A stretch of DNA of 64,000 nt from Streptacidiphilus fuscans (GCF_015690355.1 NZ_JADPRT010000005.1:124001-188000), one strand, 5' to 3'; positions 42,456 through 51,273 are shown, counted from the stretch's first letter. Program-made: numbers and translations. Notes: generated by a model from the sequence alone, not told the origin.

Positions 42456-42966
42456 CTGGTACCTCCACACGTCGGTCGCATCCCCCGTTTACGACGAGGC
42501 CTGCAGGCGGCGTTGCCGTGATCGGGATGCAGCGTTGGAGTAGCGTGCCCCTCGAAGCAGCCAATAATTCACGGCATCACCTTCCTGGCAGAATCGCGCG
42601 CCGCCGCCGCACGTCACCGAACGCCGGCACTGGCCAGGAGTCGCTCGGCGAGGATCGCGTGGTGCGGCGCCTTCAGACGGGCGACACAGTTCCCCCGAGA
42701 AGGCGGGTAACGCCCCCGAGAAGGCGGGTAACGGCTGGATGACCTCGCCCACCGTGACGGCCCCACAGGCTCCGGCCGCCGTTGCGGGTCGTTGGCGGCG
42801 TGGCTCCCCACCGTTTACAACCTCGTCTCCTCCGGCAGCAGCATCCGGGTGCAGATGGTCGCAGAGGTGCCTAGGGTGGCCCAAGGGGGACACCCTGCGG
42901 CAGCGAATCGGTTTCATGGGTCATCCCCGCCGACCCCAGGTACGCGTCCGAGAGGAAATCACTGTC
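42456..42966. other. intergenic region with decayed-looking sequence
   Basis: About 510 bases between VOC 2 and the DJ-1 pseudogene. Apart from the 21-bp tandem repeat at 42692-42733 I see no gene. A short frame on the minus strand (VNYWLLRGARYSNA) with AGGAAGG upstream, at about 42570, may be spurious. Confidence 0.4.
42692..42733. repeat. two tandem 21-bp repeats
   Basis: CCCCCGAGAAGGCGGGTAAC plus G occurs twice in perfect tandem. Each unit contains the inverted CCCG/CGGG pair. It lies in the gap between divergent genes, so an operator role is possible. Confidence 0.65.
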
Positions 42967-43265
42967 ATGGCCAAAGTGCTTTTCATCGTGAGCGGAGCCA
43001 CTTACTGGGTGTTGAAGGACGGCACGAGGTACGCGACGGGCTACTGGGCCGAGGAGTTCGCGAACCCGTACAAGATCTTGACGGACGCCGGCCACGAGGT
43101 CGTCGTCGCGACGCCGAACGGCGTGACCCCGAACGTCGACATGATGAGTCTGCGCCCCGAGATGGTCGGAAGCCGTACATGGTCGAGGATCGCAACCTCG
43201 TCACCGGGCAGAACCCGGCATCGGCCGCGGTCCTGGGCGACCGGATGCTGGAGATCCTCACATGA
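42967..43265 (+). pseudogene. DJ-1/PfpI family gene with internal deletion
   Basis: It opens as a full DJ-1/PfpI protein (AKVLFIVSGATYWVLKDGTR, WAEEFANPYKILTDAGHEVV, MMSLRPEM). After about 67 codons the similarity moves to another frame, where MVEDRNLVTGQNPASAAVLG and RMLEIL form the normal C terminus of the same family. About 110-120 codons are missing, including the nucleophile Cys, and the join is out of frame. GAGAGG lies upstream of the ATG. The gene is dead as an enzyme. Confidence 0.75.
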
Positions 43266-43307
43266 CACCGTCCCGCAGCGGTTTTTCCCGCACCGCCGGG
43301 GCCCCAG

Positions 43308-43445
43308 GTGCAATCCGCCCAGCGGGTGCGGGAGCGGTCTCCTGCTGACCGGGCCATGGCCGTGGCCGCCCGAGTCCGGGCGGGAGTGCCGGGACGGGTC
43401 ACCCGCCTGAGCCATGCCGACGAGGCGAAGGAAGTGACGGGGTGA
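43308..43445 (+). pseudogene. 3' fragment of an unidentified gene
   Basis: A frame of 45 codons (RVRERSPADRAMAVAARVRA, RLSHADEAKEVTG) continues in the same frame after the DJ-1 stop. Its TGA overlaps the GTG start of the SDR gene, as in an operon. It has no recognisable start or family, so it may be the tail of a lost gene that was once coupled to the SDR. Confidence 0.35.
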
Positions 43446-44179
43446 GCATGAACGACGCCACGGGTGCGGACATTGACCAGAAGGTCGCGCTCATCACCGG
43501 TGCCAATGGGGGCATCGGTTCTGCCATCGTCACCGCCTACCGCAGCCTCGGGTACGCGGTCGTGGCCACCAGCCGTTCGATGCCCGAATCCGGGGACCCG
43601 CAGGTGCTCGCCTTCAGCGGCGATCTGCTCGAGTCCGGCGCGGGCGAGCGGATCGTAGGGGCGGCGATGGATCGGTTCGGTCGGATCGACACCGTGGTCA
43701 ACAGCGCTGGCGTCTACATCGGCAAGCCGTTCACCGACTACACGGACAAGGACTTCGACCTTGTCGTCGGCGTGAACCTGCGCGGATTCTTCAACGTCTC
43801 GCGCAGCGCCATCGGTGCGATGCTCTCTCGCGGTGAAGGCGGCGGTCACCTGGTGAACATCTCCACATCCCTGGTCGACCAGCCGGATTCACAGGTCCCC
43901 TGCGCGCTCGCGTCGCTGACCAAGGGCGGGCTGAACGCGGTCACCAAGGAGTTGGCGATCGAATTCGCGGGGCACGGCATCCGCGTGAACGCCGTCTCGC
44001 TCGGCGTCGTCCGTACCCCGATGAACCCGGAGACGACGCCCGAGCTCGTGGCTCGACATCCACTCGGGCGAATGGAAGAGGTGGACGACGTCGTCCAGGC
44101 CATCGTGTACCTCGAGCAGGCGTCCTTCGTCACGGGCGAGATCCTGCACGTGGACGGCGGCCAGAGCGCCGGCCACTGA
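43442..44179 (+). CDS. SDR-family protein lacking the catalytic tyrosine
   Basis: A 245-residue short-chain dehydrogenase. VALITGANGGIGSAIVTAYR binds NAD(P), and VVNSAGVYIG and GIRVNAVSLGVVRTPM are conserved. The catalytic segment reads ISTSLVDQPDSQVPCALASLTKGG. The Ser is present, but the YxxxK tyrosine position is Ala. That change fits a natural SDR subgroup or an inactive paralogue. The GTG overlaps the stop of an upstream fragment, and an ATG two codons later is an alternative. The substrate is unknown. Confidence 0.85.
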   Translation: MSMNDATGADIDQKVALITGANGGIGSAIVTAYRSLGYAVVATSRSMPESGDPQVLAFSGDLLESGAGERIVGAAMDRFGRIDTVVNSAGVYIGKPFTDYTDKDFDLVVGVNLRGFFNVSRSAIGAMLSRGEGGGHLVNISTSLVDQPDSQVPCALASLTKGGLNAVTKELAIEFAGHGIRVNAVSLGVVRTPMNPETTPELVARHPLGRMEEVDDVVQAIVYLEQASFVTGEILHVDGGQSAGH

Positions 44180-44291
44180 AATTCCAGCCGCCCGAGTAGG
44201 GCTGATCGGTCCCGGCCGTTGCGACAAGCTCCTCGATCCTGGCGAGCTGAGTGCGGTCGCACTCCGGCCACCCCCGGACAGTGACGTACAC
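44178..44291 (-). pseudogene. N-terminal fragment of a small gene
   Basis: The minus strand reads VYVTVRGWPECDRTQLARIE and then AGTDQPYSGGWNFSG before running into the SDR gene end. This looks like the start of a small conserved actinobacterial protein, truncated at its 3' end. It lies just upstream of repeat copy 2. Confidence 0.35.
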
Positions 44292-44355
44292 GCCCGTCGT
44301 TGTCGCTCCCAGCCCTCGTCGGCGTCCCAGGGCATGCCGGCCCTGTCCTGCCGCA

Positions 44356-44426
44356 CCATAGGAATCACGGGCCGGCCACCGCACAGGGATTCAAGACTCA
44401 AGCAGTGATCCGTGAGAAACGGCCTA
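44356..44426. repeat. 71-bp direct repeat, copy 2
   Basis: It differs from copy 1 (41332-41402) at three positions. It overlaps the TAG stop of the acetyltransferase gene (44424-44426). Both copies thus sit at the 3' ends of minus-strand genes and bracket about 3 kb that contain the VOC pair, the DJ-1 pseudogene and the SDR. Confidence 0.85.
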
Positions 44427-45323
44427 CTTCTCGGCCGACTCCTGCTTCGCCCGCCACTCCGCCCCCGCGCGCTGGACGCGGTCCCACAGGGCAGCGCGGT
44501 CGGCGTCGTCGATGTCCGACAGGTCCAGGTGGAACACGTCCGTTGCGACCTCGAACAGCTCCTCAGCCGACTGGAGGAGCCGTGTCGTGCGCCGTCCGGC
44601 TCCCTCGTCGCGCGTGAACTCGTCGTCCAGCACGAACTCGGCGCAGCCCGCGTCGCGGCGGAAGAGTTCGAACCACATGACGTAGGGAGACTGCGGCGAC
44701 GTCGAGAACTCGACGTGGCGGCTCTCGAAGTCCTCCCACGTGGCCGGCGCCAGGGTGAAGTCCATGCTGTGGAAGGTCGTCTGCGCCGGATCGGTGAAGA
44801 ACCGCCAGGCATCCGGGCCGATCTCGGGCAGCGGCCGGAGCTCGAAGCGGAAGGAGCCCTGGACGTGGACTCCCTCCCGGAGCGGGATGGGCTCGTGGTG
44901 GGAGTTGGCCAGGCCGACGTCGACCGACCAGCGTTCGCCGTCGATCAGGACGGTGAGGGCCATGTGCGTGGTGTATTCGTCGGCGGTCGCCTTGGCGGTC
45001 GCGACGGAGCCGTTGATCTGGCCGCGATGCATGGTGACGTCGTATCCGAGGACGGTCAGCAGCTCGGCGAAGGCGTTGTTCAGGTTGAAGCAGTAGCCGC
45101 CCCGGCCGGCCAGGATACGGGCTATGGACTCGGCCGGGTCGATGCCCTGGGGGCGTCCGAGCTGGATGTCGAAGTTCTCGAAGGCGATGAGCTCGACGTG
45201 GGCGCGGTGAAGCCGGCGCAGGGTGTCGAGCGACGGAGCGCCGAGGGACTCCGGGTCGTCGACGCCGAGCCTGGCCAGGTAGGGCGCGGCCCAGGCGGGA
45301 TGATCGTTCGCCTTCGAGGTCAT
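44424..45323 (-). CDS. arylamine N-acetyltransferase
   Basis: A 299-residue NAT enzyme. The catalytic triad is visible as Cys78 in AGRGGYCFNLN, His120 in DEYTTHMALTV and Asp135 in RWSVDVGLAN. It transfers acetyl from acetyl-CoA to arylamines, hydrazines or, in antibiotic clusters, acts as an amide synthase. It is slightly longer than typical NATs (about 275). The ATG at 45323 is followed by a normal N terminus. Its stop codon lies inside repeat copy 2. Confidence 0.92.
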   Translation of the reverse strand: MTSKANDHPAWAAPYLARLGVDDPESLGAPSLDTLRRLHRAHVELIAFENFDIQLGRPQGIDPAESIARILAGRGGYCFNLNNAFAELLTVLGYDVTMHRGQINGSVATAKATADEYTTHMALTVLIDGERWSVDVGLANSHHEPIPLREGVHVQGSFRFELRPLPEIGPDAWRFFTDPAQTTFHSMDFTLAPATWEDFESRHVEFSTSPQSPYVMWFELFRRDAGCAEFVLDDEFTRDEGAGRRTTRLLQSAEELFEVATDVFHLDLSDIDDADRAALWDRVQRAGAEWRAKQESAEK

Positions 45324-45337
45324 GGCTCCGGACCCTA

Positions 45338-45382
45338 GTGCAGCGCCGCGTGAACCGCTCAGGGATTATCGCGGCGCTGCAC
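45338..45382 (-). terminator. terminator hairpin of the sugar ABC operon
   Basis: GTGCAGCGCCGCG and CGCGGCGCTGCAC form a perfect 13-bp stem around a 19-base loop. It lies 18 bases beyond the stop of the last permease gene and before the acetyltransferase start. Confidence 0.65.
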
Positions 45383-45400
45383 CGGCGAGCCGGAGGGGTC

Positions 45401-46354
45401 CTACTTCTCCGCGGCCACGGCGGCGCCGGGCGCGGGTGCGGCGCCCACCCCGCCCGCGCCGGCCGCCGCGCCACCGGCCACGCCCTCCACCAGGAAGCGC
45501 TGGAGCAGGGCGAAGACCAGCAGGACGGGGGCGGCCACGATCATCGTGGCGGCGGCGATCAACGGCCACTGGCTGGCGTGCTCGCCGAAGAAGCTGTAGA
45601 GGCCGCGGGTGACCGGCCACAGGCTGGAGTCGGTGAGCATGATCAGCGGCAGGATCAGGTTGTTCCAGGAGGCCACGAAGCCGAACACGGCGAAGGTGGC
45701 CAGAGCCGGCTTCATCTGCGGGATGACGATGGTGAGGATGAAGCGGACATAGCCGCAGCCGTCCATCGCCGCCGCCTCGTCCAACTCCCGTGGGATGGTC
45801 TTGATGTAGCCCACGAAGAAGAAGAAACCGGCGCCGGTCAGCGAGGTCAGGGTCAGATAGCCCACGCGGTTGTCGTACAGGCCGAGCTTCTGGGCCTCGA
45901 TGAACAGCGGGATCAGACCCGCCGGGAGGAAGCCGGAGAAGACGAAGAAGGCGTACAGCACGTTGGAGCGCCTGAACCAGCCCCGGGAGATGGGGAAGGC
46001 CAGGAACACGCCCAGGACCAGCGTGATCACGTCCGGGACCAGGGCGTAGATCAGCGAGTTGAGCATCTCGGTGGAGAAGTCGCCCTGCGTCCAGGCGGCG
46101 CTGAAGTTGCTCCAGGTCCAGTGCCTGGGCAGCCCGGTCGGGTCCTGGAGGAAGTCCAGGTTCTGCTTGAACGCCTGGAGCACCAGGTAGACCAGCGGCA
46201 GGGCGAAGAACCCGGCCGAGACCACGAAGCAGAACAGCTGGACGCCGGTCACCCGCAGGCCGGTGAAGAGCCGACGGCGCCGGTCCGCGCGACGGCGGTC
46301 GATCGCGACGGCCGGAGCGGGCTGCCGGTGCAGTCGTTCGGTGAGCGCGCTCAC
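45401..46354 (-). CDS. sugar ABC transporter permease (MalG-like)
   Basis: A 317-residue inner-membrane permease with six membrane segments. The cytoplasmic EAA loop reads ELDEAAAMDGCGYVRFILTI, the contact site for the ATPase. The C-terminal 30 residues are a Gly/Ala-rich tail. The GTG at 46354 overlaps the stop of the partner permease (GTGA) and has GGGAGG upstream. It works with the MalF-like permease and the lipoprotein. No ATPase gene is present, as is usual in Streptomyces, where the shared MsiK ATPase serves such importers. Confidence 0.92.
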   Translation of the reverse strand: MSALTERLHRQPAPAVAIDRRRADRRRRLFTGLRVTGVQLFCFVVSAGFFALPLVYLVLQAFKQNLDFLQDPTGLPRHWTWSNFSAAWTQGDFSTEMLNSLIYALVPDVITLVLGVFLAFPISRGWFRRSNVLYAFFVFSGFLPAGLIPLFIEAQKLGLYDNRVGYLTLTSLTGAGFFFFVGYIKTIPRELDEAAAMDGCGYVRFILTIVIPQMKPALATFAVFGFVASWNNLILPLIMLTDSSLWPVTRGLYSFFGEHASQWPLIAAATMIVAAPVLLVFALLQRFLVEGVAGGAAAGAGGVGAAPAPGAAVAAEK

Positions 46355-47250
46355 AGCGACACCTCCCGTCGCCGCAGGCGCCACAGCAGGACGCCGCCGA
46401 TGGCCGCGGTGAAGAAGAACTGCACCATGGCCAGCATGGAACCGAGCCCGAGGTCGGGGTTGACGCCGAAGGCCGAGTTGAACATGAACATCCCGATGGT
46501 CTGCGTCTTGTACTGGCCCTGGGTCATCACCAGGATCAGGGCGTACTCGCCCAGGCTGCCGATCGCGGTGAGGAAGACGTTCACCGTGGTGGCCGGGGCC
46601 AGCATGGGCCAGGTGATCTTGAAGAAGCGGCGGATCGGACCGCAGCCGTCCAGCGAGGCCGCCTCGTACAACTCCGGTGGGATGCGCCGCAGTCCGGCGA
46701 TGTAGACCAGCATGGTGTAGCCGGAGAACATCCAGACGTTGACCGCGACGATCAGCCAGATCGAGATCGAGGCGTCGCCGAGGAAGGCGCTGTTCCCGCC
46801 GGTGAGCGCGTGCAGGATCCCCTCCACCGGACCGCTGCTCGGGTCCAGCAGGAGGGAGAAGAGCACGCCGACGATGGTGACCGAGAAGATCTGCGGCATG
46901 AAGATCAGGGCGCGGTAGAGCCCGTAGCCGAAGCGTCGGCGCTGCAGCAGCAGGGCCAGGCCGAGGCCGACCCCGATCTGCAGCACCGTCACACCGGCGG
47001 TGTACTTCAGCGTCGCCACCACGGCGTCGGAGACCTGCGAGTAGTTACTGGTGAACAGGTCGCGGTAGTTGCACAGTCCGCAGAAGTTCATCGGGGTGCC
47101 CGGCACCCCGGAGTACTCGGTGAGCGAGTAGTAGACGGTGGCCAGCGAGGGGTAGAGCCCGAAGATCAGCCAGCCGACGGAGGGCACGGAGATGGAGAGC
47201 CAGGGGATCCAGCGCCTGGTCTTCCGGGTGCCGAAGGGACAGGTGGACAC
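46351..47250 (-). CDS. sugar ABC transporter permease (MalF-like)
   Basis: A 299-residue permease with six membrane segments. The EAA loop is ELYEAASLDGCGPIRRFFKI. PSVGWLIFGLYPSLATVYYSL is the typical first segment. The GTG start at 47250 lies 9 bases after the lipoprotein gene stop, so the three genes form one operon in the order binding protein, MalF-like, MalG-like. The NFCGLCNYRDLF loop is external and may contact the binding protein. Confidence 0.92.
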   Translation of the reverse strand: MSTCPFGTRKTRRWIPWLSISVPSVGWLIFGLYPSLATVYYSLTEYSGVPGTPMNFCGLCNYRDLFTSNYSQVSDAVVATLKYTAGVTVLQIGVGLGLALLLQRRRFGYGLYRALIFMPQIFSVTIVGVLFSLLLDPSSGPVEGILHALTGGNSAFLGDASISIWLIVAVNVWMFSGYTMLVYIAGLRRIPPELYEAASLDGCGPIRRFFKITWPMLAPATTVNVFLTAIGSLGEYALILVMTQGQYKTQTIGMFMFNSAFGVNPDLGLGSMLAMVQFFFTAAIGGVLLWRLRRREVSL

Positions 47251-47259
47251 GGCGCGTCC

Positions 47260-48615
47260 CTACTTCTTGACGGCGGCGGTGTAGGCCTGGGCGGAGTTGT
47301 CGAGGGCGGTGAGCAGGCTCTCGGAGCCGAAGGGCTGGGTGTTGGTCAGCGTCGGGCCGCCGGCGGGGTTGCCACTGCCGACGTTCGCCGGGAGCCAGGG
47401 CAGGGTGGTGCCGGGGAAGCCCTTGGCGGCGTTCTGGTCCAGCCAGTCGTTCCACTTCAGCGTGGGGGCGGCGACGCCGGTCTCGGTGGAGAGGGAGCCG
47501 GTGGCCTTGAGCCAGGACTCGTAGTTGGACTGCTGGGTGAAGAAGTCCAGGTACTGAAGGGCCAGCTTCTGGTGCTGGGACCAGGTCGGGATCGTCCAGC
47601 TCAGGTCGGGGGACACGTCCGGGTGGTTCCAGGAGGCGTTGTCGGTGCCGGGGATGGCCATGAAGCCGAAGTTCAGCGACGGGTTGTCGGACGCGATGGT
47701 GTTGCCGTCGAAGGAGCCGTCCACGAAGAACGGGTAGTCGCTCGCGTCGGCCGCCCAGGTGCCGGACGCGCTGGCGAAGGAGACGCCGCCCGCGTCCGGC
47801 TCGATGTACTGCATGATCTGCTCGTAGCGGTTGGCGGCGTCCTGGAACAGCGGGCTGTTCCAGTTCTCGGTGCCGTTCAGGAAGCCCTCGTCCTTGGCGA
47901 TCAGGGTGCTGCTGGCCTCGGAGGCCGGCTTGCCCTGCATCAGCAGCTGGTTCATGACGCCGAACCAGACGATGGACTGGATGCCGTCCTTGCCCGCCAC
48001 GTACAGCGGGTTCAGGCCCTTGGACTTGAGCAGCCTCAGGTCGCCGACGAACTCGCCGAAGGTGGTCGGCACCGACAGGCCGTACTTGGCCAGCAGGTCC
48101 TTCTTGTAGAACAGGCCGGAGTTGTTGACGTACTCGGCGACGGTCACGCCGTAGACGCCGTTGTGGTAGCCCATCGCGAACTTCTGCGTGGTGCTGTCGA
48201 AGCGCGACATGAACGGCTGCTTGCTCAGGTCGAGCAGCTGCCCGCTGGAGATCAGCGCGGGAGTGCCGCCGACCTTGACGCCGGAGCTCGGCGGCGCGTA
48301 CTTCTCCGGCGACTGCCCGAACTGGGCCAGCACGTCGACGCCCTTGGCGGCCTCCAGCGAGGACTGCAGGGCGGGCCAGGCGCCCGCGGTGGTCGGTGCG
48401 GTCTCCAGCTTGACGGTGACGCCGGGGTGGGCCTTCTCGAAGGCCGCGTCGATGGCCTGGGTCTCCTGGACGGCGGCGGAGTTCGTCCACTCGGCCACCA
48501 CCAGGGTGTCGGACGGGTTGCCACTGCCTGCGCCACAGGCGGTGAGCCCGGCGGTCAGGGGAAGACAGGCTGCGACCGCCGCGAGCAGACGGCGGTGACG
48601 TGGGGTTCTGGCCAT
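47260..48615 (-). CDS. sugar ABC transporter solute-binding lipoprotein
   Basis: A 451-residue lipoprotein. The signal peptide ends in LTAGLTAC, a lipobox, so it is anchored outside the membrane. The mature part has the family-1 pattern (LVVAEWTNSAAVQETQAIDA, FEKAHPGVTVKLE, GLFYKKDLLAKYGLSVPTTF). The preferred sugar cannot be read from sequence. Its divergent neighbour, a secreted GH42-like enzyme, suggests uptake of that enzyme's products. The operon is probably controlled by the ROK regulator nearby. Confidence 0.93.
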   Translation of the reverse strand: MARTPRHRRLLAAVAACLPLTAGLTACGAGSGNPSDTLVVAEWTNSAAVQETQAIDAAFEKAHPGVTVKLETAPTTAGAWPALQSSLEAAKGVDVLAQFGQSPEKYAPPSSGVKVGGTPALISSGQLLDLSKQPFMSRFDSTTQKFAMGYHNGVYGVTVAEYVNNSGLFYKKDLLAKYGLSVPTTFGEFVGDLRLLKSKGLNPLYVAGKDGIQSIVWFGVMNQLLMQGKPASEASSTLIAKDEGFLNGTENWNSPLFQDAANRYEQIMQYIEPDAGGVSFASASGTWAADASDYPFFVDGSFDGNTIASDNPSLNFGFMAIPGTDNASWNHPDVSPDLSWTIPTWSQHQKLALQYLDFFTQQSNYESWLKATGSLSTETGVAAPTLKWNDWLDQNAAKGFPGTTLPWLPANVGSGNPAGGPTLTNTQPFGSESLLTALDNSAQAYTAAVKK

Positions 48616-48945
48616 GACGGCTCCTCAGACGCTAGGTGGGAGATCACAGCCGACGGCGCGGGATGCGAGGGGGGTCGCAGTCCGGTCCTGGAGTGCCCGA
48701 AGTCTCCGATCTGTGTTGCGGCCAGGTCAACCCTTGGTGACATCCAAAGACTTCTCTGACAGCCGAGATCGCTAAGTCGGCCTGGGCGGTCTGGCATTGT
48801 TGCAGGTCATGTTGATGTCGGGTGAGAATTCCGCGTCAGCTCTTGTCGCACTAACACTCTTGGAGTTACGTACCCTTCACACCGCTGACGGCGCCCTGGA
48901 GAGCACGTCAACCAACCGCCCCTCGAACCCCGGGAAGGGGAAACG
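48616..48945. promoter_or_regulatory. divergent promoter region of importer and second GH gene
   Basis: About 330 bases separate the lipoprotein gene and the GH42-like gene. It is less GC-rich than its surroundings between 48700 and 48880. An imperfect dyad TAACACTCTTGGAGTTA lies at about 48850-48866. TGACATCC, then TGACAGCC 20 bases later, could be half-sites. Promoters for both directions must lie here, but I cannot assign the operator. Confidence 0.4.
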
Positions 48946-51228
48946 ATGTTGCGCACGGTTCGACGCGGAGCGATCCCCCTGCTCTGCTGCGCCGCCATCG
49001 CCACGACGGTGTTCGCCACCACCACGGCGAACGCCAGCTCGACGCCCACGCGGGCCGAGCCCACGAAGCACGGAGCCGCCGGCCCGTCGACCTACTGGGC
49101 CACCCAGTTCCAGTTCGACGACAACGGCACGCCGTGGACCACCGCGACCTTCGCGGAGCTCAAGTCCAAGGGCATCGACCGCGCCGAGATCAACATGCCG
49201 TGGTCGAAGATCGAACCGTCCCGCGGCACCTTCGACTTCTCCGAGCTGGACCAGGAGCTCGCCGCCGCGGCCGCCGAGGGCGTGAAGCTCGTCCCCGTCT
49301 TCTGGTCGTCCGGGTGGCGCGGCAGCCCCGCGACCTGGATCACCGACTTCGAGGTGACCGACACCGGCGCCAAGGGCGTCGCCCCGGCCTGGTGGGACCT
49401 TGCCCAGCAGCAGGACTACTTCACCTACGTGACCAGCACCCTGACGCACATCGCGAACAACGCGGGGTTCGGCGGCGCGTTCATGGACTACGGCCACACC
49501 GACGCGCAGTGGCTGGAGAGCTCCGGCTCGGGCGGCTGGGCGCCCGCCGACATCGCCTACTTCCGCACGAGCTGGCTGCCGGCCACCTACGGCAGCATCG
49601 CGGCCTTCAACGCGAAGAACGGCACCACGTACGGCTCCTTCGACCAGGTCCCGGCCGCCGTCCCCGGCGCTCCGCTGGCCGGCGTCTACCAGGCGTTCCG
49701 CCAGTGGAGCGTGCAGGACACCTACGACCGGCTGACGGCCGCCGCACGCAGGATCACCTCCGCACCGCTCTACTACTACTTCGGCGGTCACATCTCCAAC
49801 GCCCCACAACTCGGCAACCTGCCCGACGTGTTCTTCACGCTGGCCCGGAAGTACGACGTCACCGTGGTGGAGGACGCCGCGAACTCCAACGGCCTCTCCC
49901 TCCTGTTCGGCAGCCTGGGCCGCGCCTACGGGGTCAAGGTCGCGCAGGAGTGGACCGTCACCGCTGACGACAGCCTGCTGCCCTCGGAGGCCGCGCTGTG
50001 GCTGTCCGACTACGCCATGACCCTGCCCGACGGCGGCGGCGAGGACTTCTTCATCCACGACGGCACCAGCAAGGACGTCGTCGGCTTCCCGATCTACACC
50101 TCCTGGCTGCCGGTGCTCCAGAAGCTGTCCGGCTCCTATCCGACGCAGCCCGTCGCCGTCTACATCGACTACTCCCAGGCCCGCGGCAACACCGGCGGCG
50201 GCAGCCTGAGCGGCGTCGAGAACAGCATCAACGCGCTGTGGTCCGGCTACCAGGCCGGCTTCGCCGTGGTCACCAGTGAGGAGATCGCCGACCACGCCGA
50301 CAGCCTGTCCCACTACCGCGCCGTGCTGCCGATGAACGGCGTCGACGCGAACCTGACCGCCTATCAGAAGAGCGGCGGCAAGCTCCTCACCAGCGGTTCC
50401 CAGCTGAGCGGCTACGCGCCGGCCTACGCCTCGCTGACCAGCCAGCACGCGCTGCAGGTCGTCCCGGCCACCGCCGCCGACCACCGCAGCGCACAGCTCA
50501 CGCTGGCCGAGGTCAACCCGTCCTTCGGCTACACCGGGTCGGTCACGCTGCACCCGAACGGGCTGGGCCTCGTCCCCGGCACCTACCACGTGGTCGACGC
50601 GCTCACGGGCAAGGCGCCCGGGCAGACCTCGCTCGCCGACGGCAGCGTCTGCGTCCCGGTCACCATGGCCTCGGCGGCACTCGACCAGTGGTCGATGCTC
50701 CCCGGCGCCGCACCCGCCGGAACACCCGTCCCGGCGAGCTGCCCCGTCACCAGCGGCGGAGCGACCAGCATCTCCGGCACCGCCGGACAGACCGGCGGGG
50801 GCGTGAAGTTCCTCAGCGTCGGGTCCACCGGCCAGGGCGCCGACGGCAACCTGACCGCCGTCACCCAGGGCGGACGCGCCGCGTACCAGACCTGGACGAG
50901 CGCGCAGAGCGGCGCGACCCCCGCCAACATGTACCTCCAGCTCGACCCGACCAGCCAGGTGGCCCAGGCCGCGACGGTGACGATGAACGTCACCTACTGG
51001 TCGGTGGCCGGACAGGGCTTCCAGGTGCAGTACGACGCCCCCGGCAACGCGTACTTCGCCGGGCCGACCGTCGCCGGCAGCGGCACGGGCAGCTGGCAGA
51101 CCGCGACGGTGACCCTGACCGGCGCGCAGTTCGACGAGTTGCAGAACCTGTCCGCGGATCTGCGGCTGTCCGTCACCGATCCGACCAAGCCGCTCGACGT
51201 CAGCAGCGTGACCCTCTCCGTCGGCTGA
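48946..51228 (+). CDS. secreted GH42-like glycoside hydrolase with C-terminal domain
   Basis: A 760-residue exported protein with a signal peptide (IPLLCCAAIATTVFATTTAN). Residues 50-600 closely parallel the enzyme at 39409-41220 (WATQFQFDDNGTPWTT, NMPWSKIEPSRGTFDF, DFFIHDGTSKDVVGFPIYTS). Again there is no Asn-Glu motif; the matching place reads AFMDYGHTDAQW, and AQEWTVTAD keeps the Glu. A Gly/Thr-rich linker leads to a C-terminal beta-sandwich of about 140 residues (AATVTMNVTYWSVAGQGFQV), possibly carbohydrate-binding. It is divergent from the importer operon and 45 bases upstream of the ROK-fusion gene. Confidence 0.75.
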   Translation: MLRTVRRGAIPLLCCAAIATTVFATTTANASSTPTRAEPTKHGAAGPSTYWATQFQFDDNGTPWTTATFAELKSKGIDRAEINMPWSKIEPSRGTFDFSELDQELAAAAAEGVKLVPVFWSSGWRGSPATWITDFEVTDTGAKGVAPAWWDLAQQQDYFTYVTSTLTHIANNAGFGGAFMDYGHTDAQWLESSGSGGWAPADIAYFRTSWLPATYGSIAAFNAKNGTTYGSFDQVPAAVPGAPLAGVYQAFRQWSVQDTYDRLTAAARRITSAPLYYYFGGHISNAPQLGNLPDVFFTLARKYDVTVVEDAANSNGLSLLFGSLGRAYGVKVAQEWTVTADDSLLPSEAALWLSDYAMTLPDGGGEDFFIHDGTSKDVVGFPIYTSWLPVLQKLSGSYPTQPVAVYIDYSQARGNTGGGSLSGVENSINALWSGYQAGFAVVTSEEIADHADSLSHYRAVLPMNGVDANLTAYQKSGGKLLTSGSQLSGYAPAYASLTSQHALQVVPATAADHRSAQLTLAEVNPSFGYTGSVTLHPNGLGLVPGTYHVVDALTGKAPGQTSLADGSVCVPVTMASAALDQWSMLPGAAPAGTPVPASCPVTSGGATSISGTAGQTGGGVKFLSVGSTGQGADGNLTAVTQGGRAAYQTWTSAQSGATPANMYLQLDPTSQVAQAATVTMNVTYWSVAGQGFQVQYDAPGNAYFAGPTVAGSGTGSWQTATVTLTGAQFDELQNLSADLRLSVTDPTKPLDVSSVTLSVG

Positions 51229-51273
51229 CCCACCGGCACCGGCACTTCTCCGCTTCGAAGGGATCGCCCCACC

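Noticed and set aside
42792..42966. Upstream extension of the DJ-1 C-terminal frame
   Set aside because: The frame is open upstream but shows no similarity. The real start of the family is the ATG at 42967 in a different frame.
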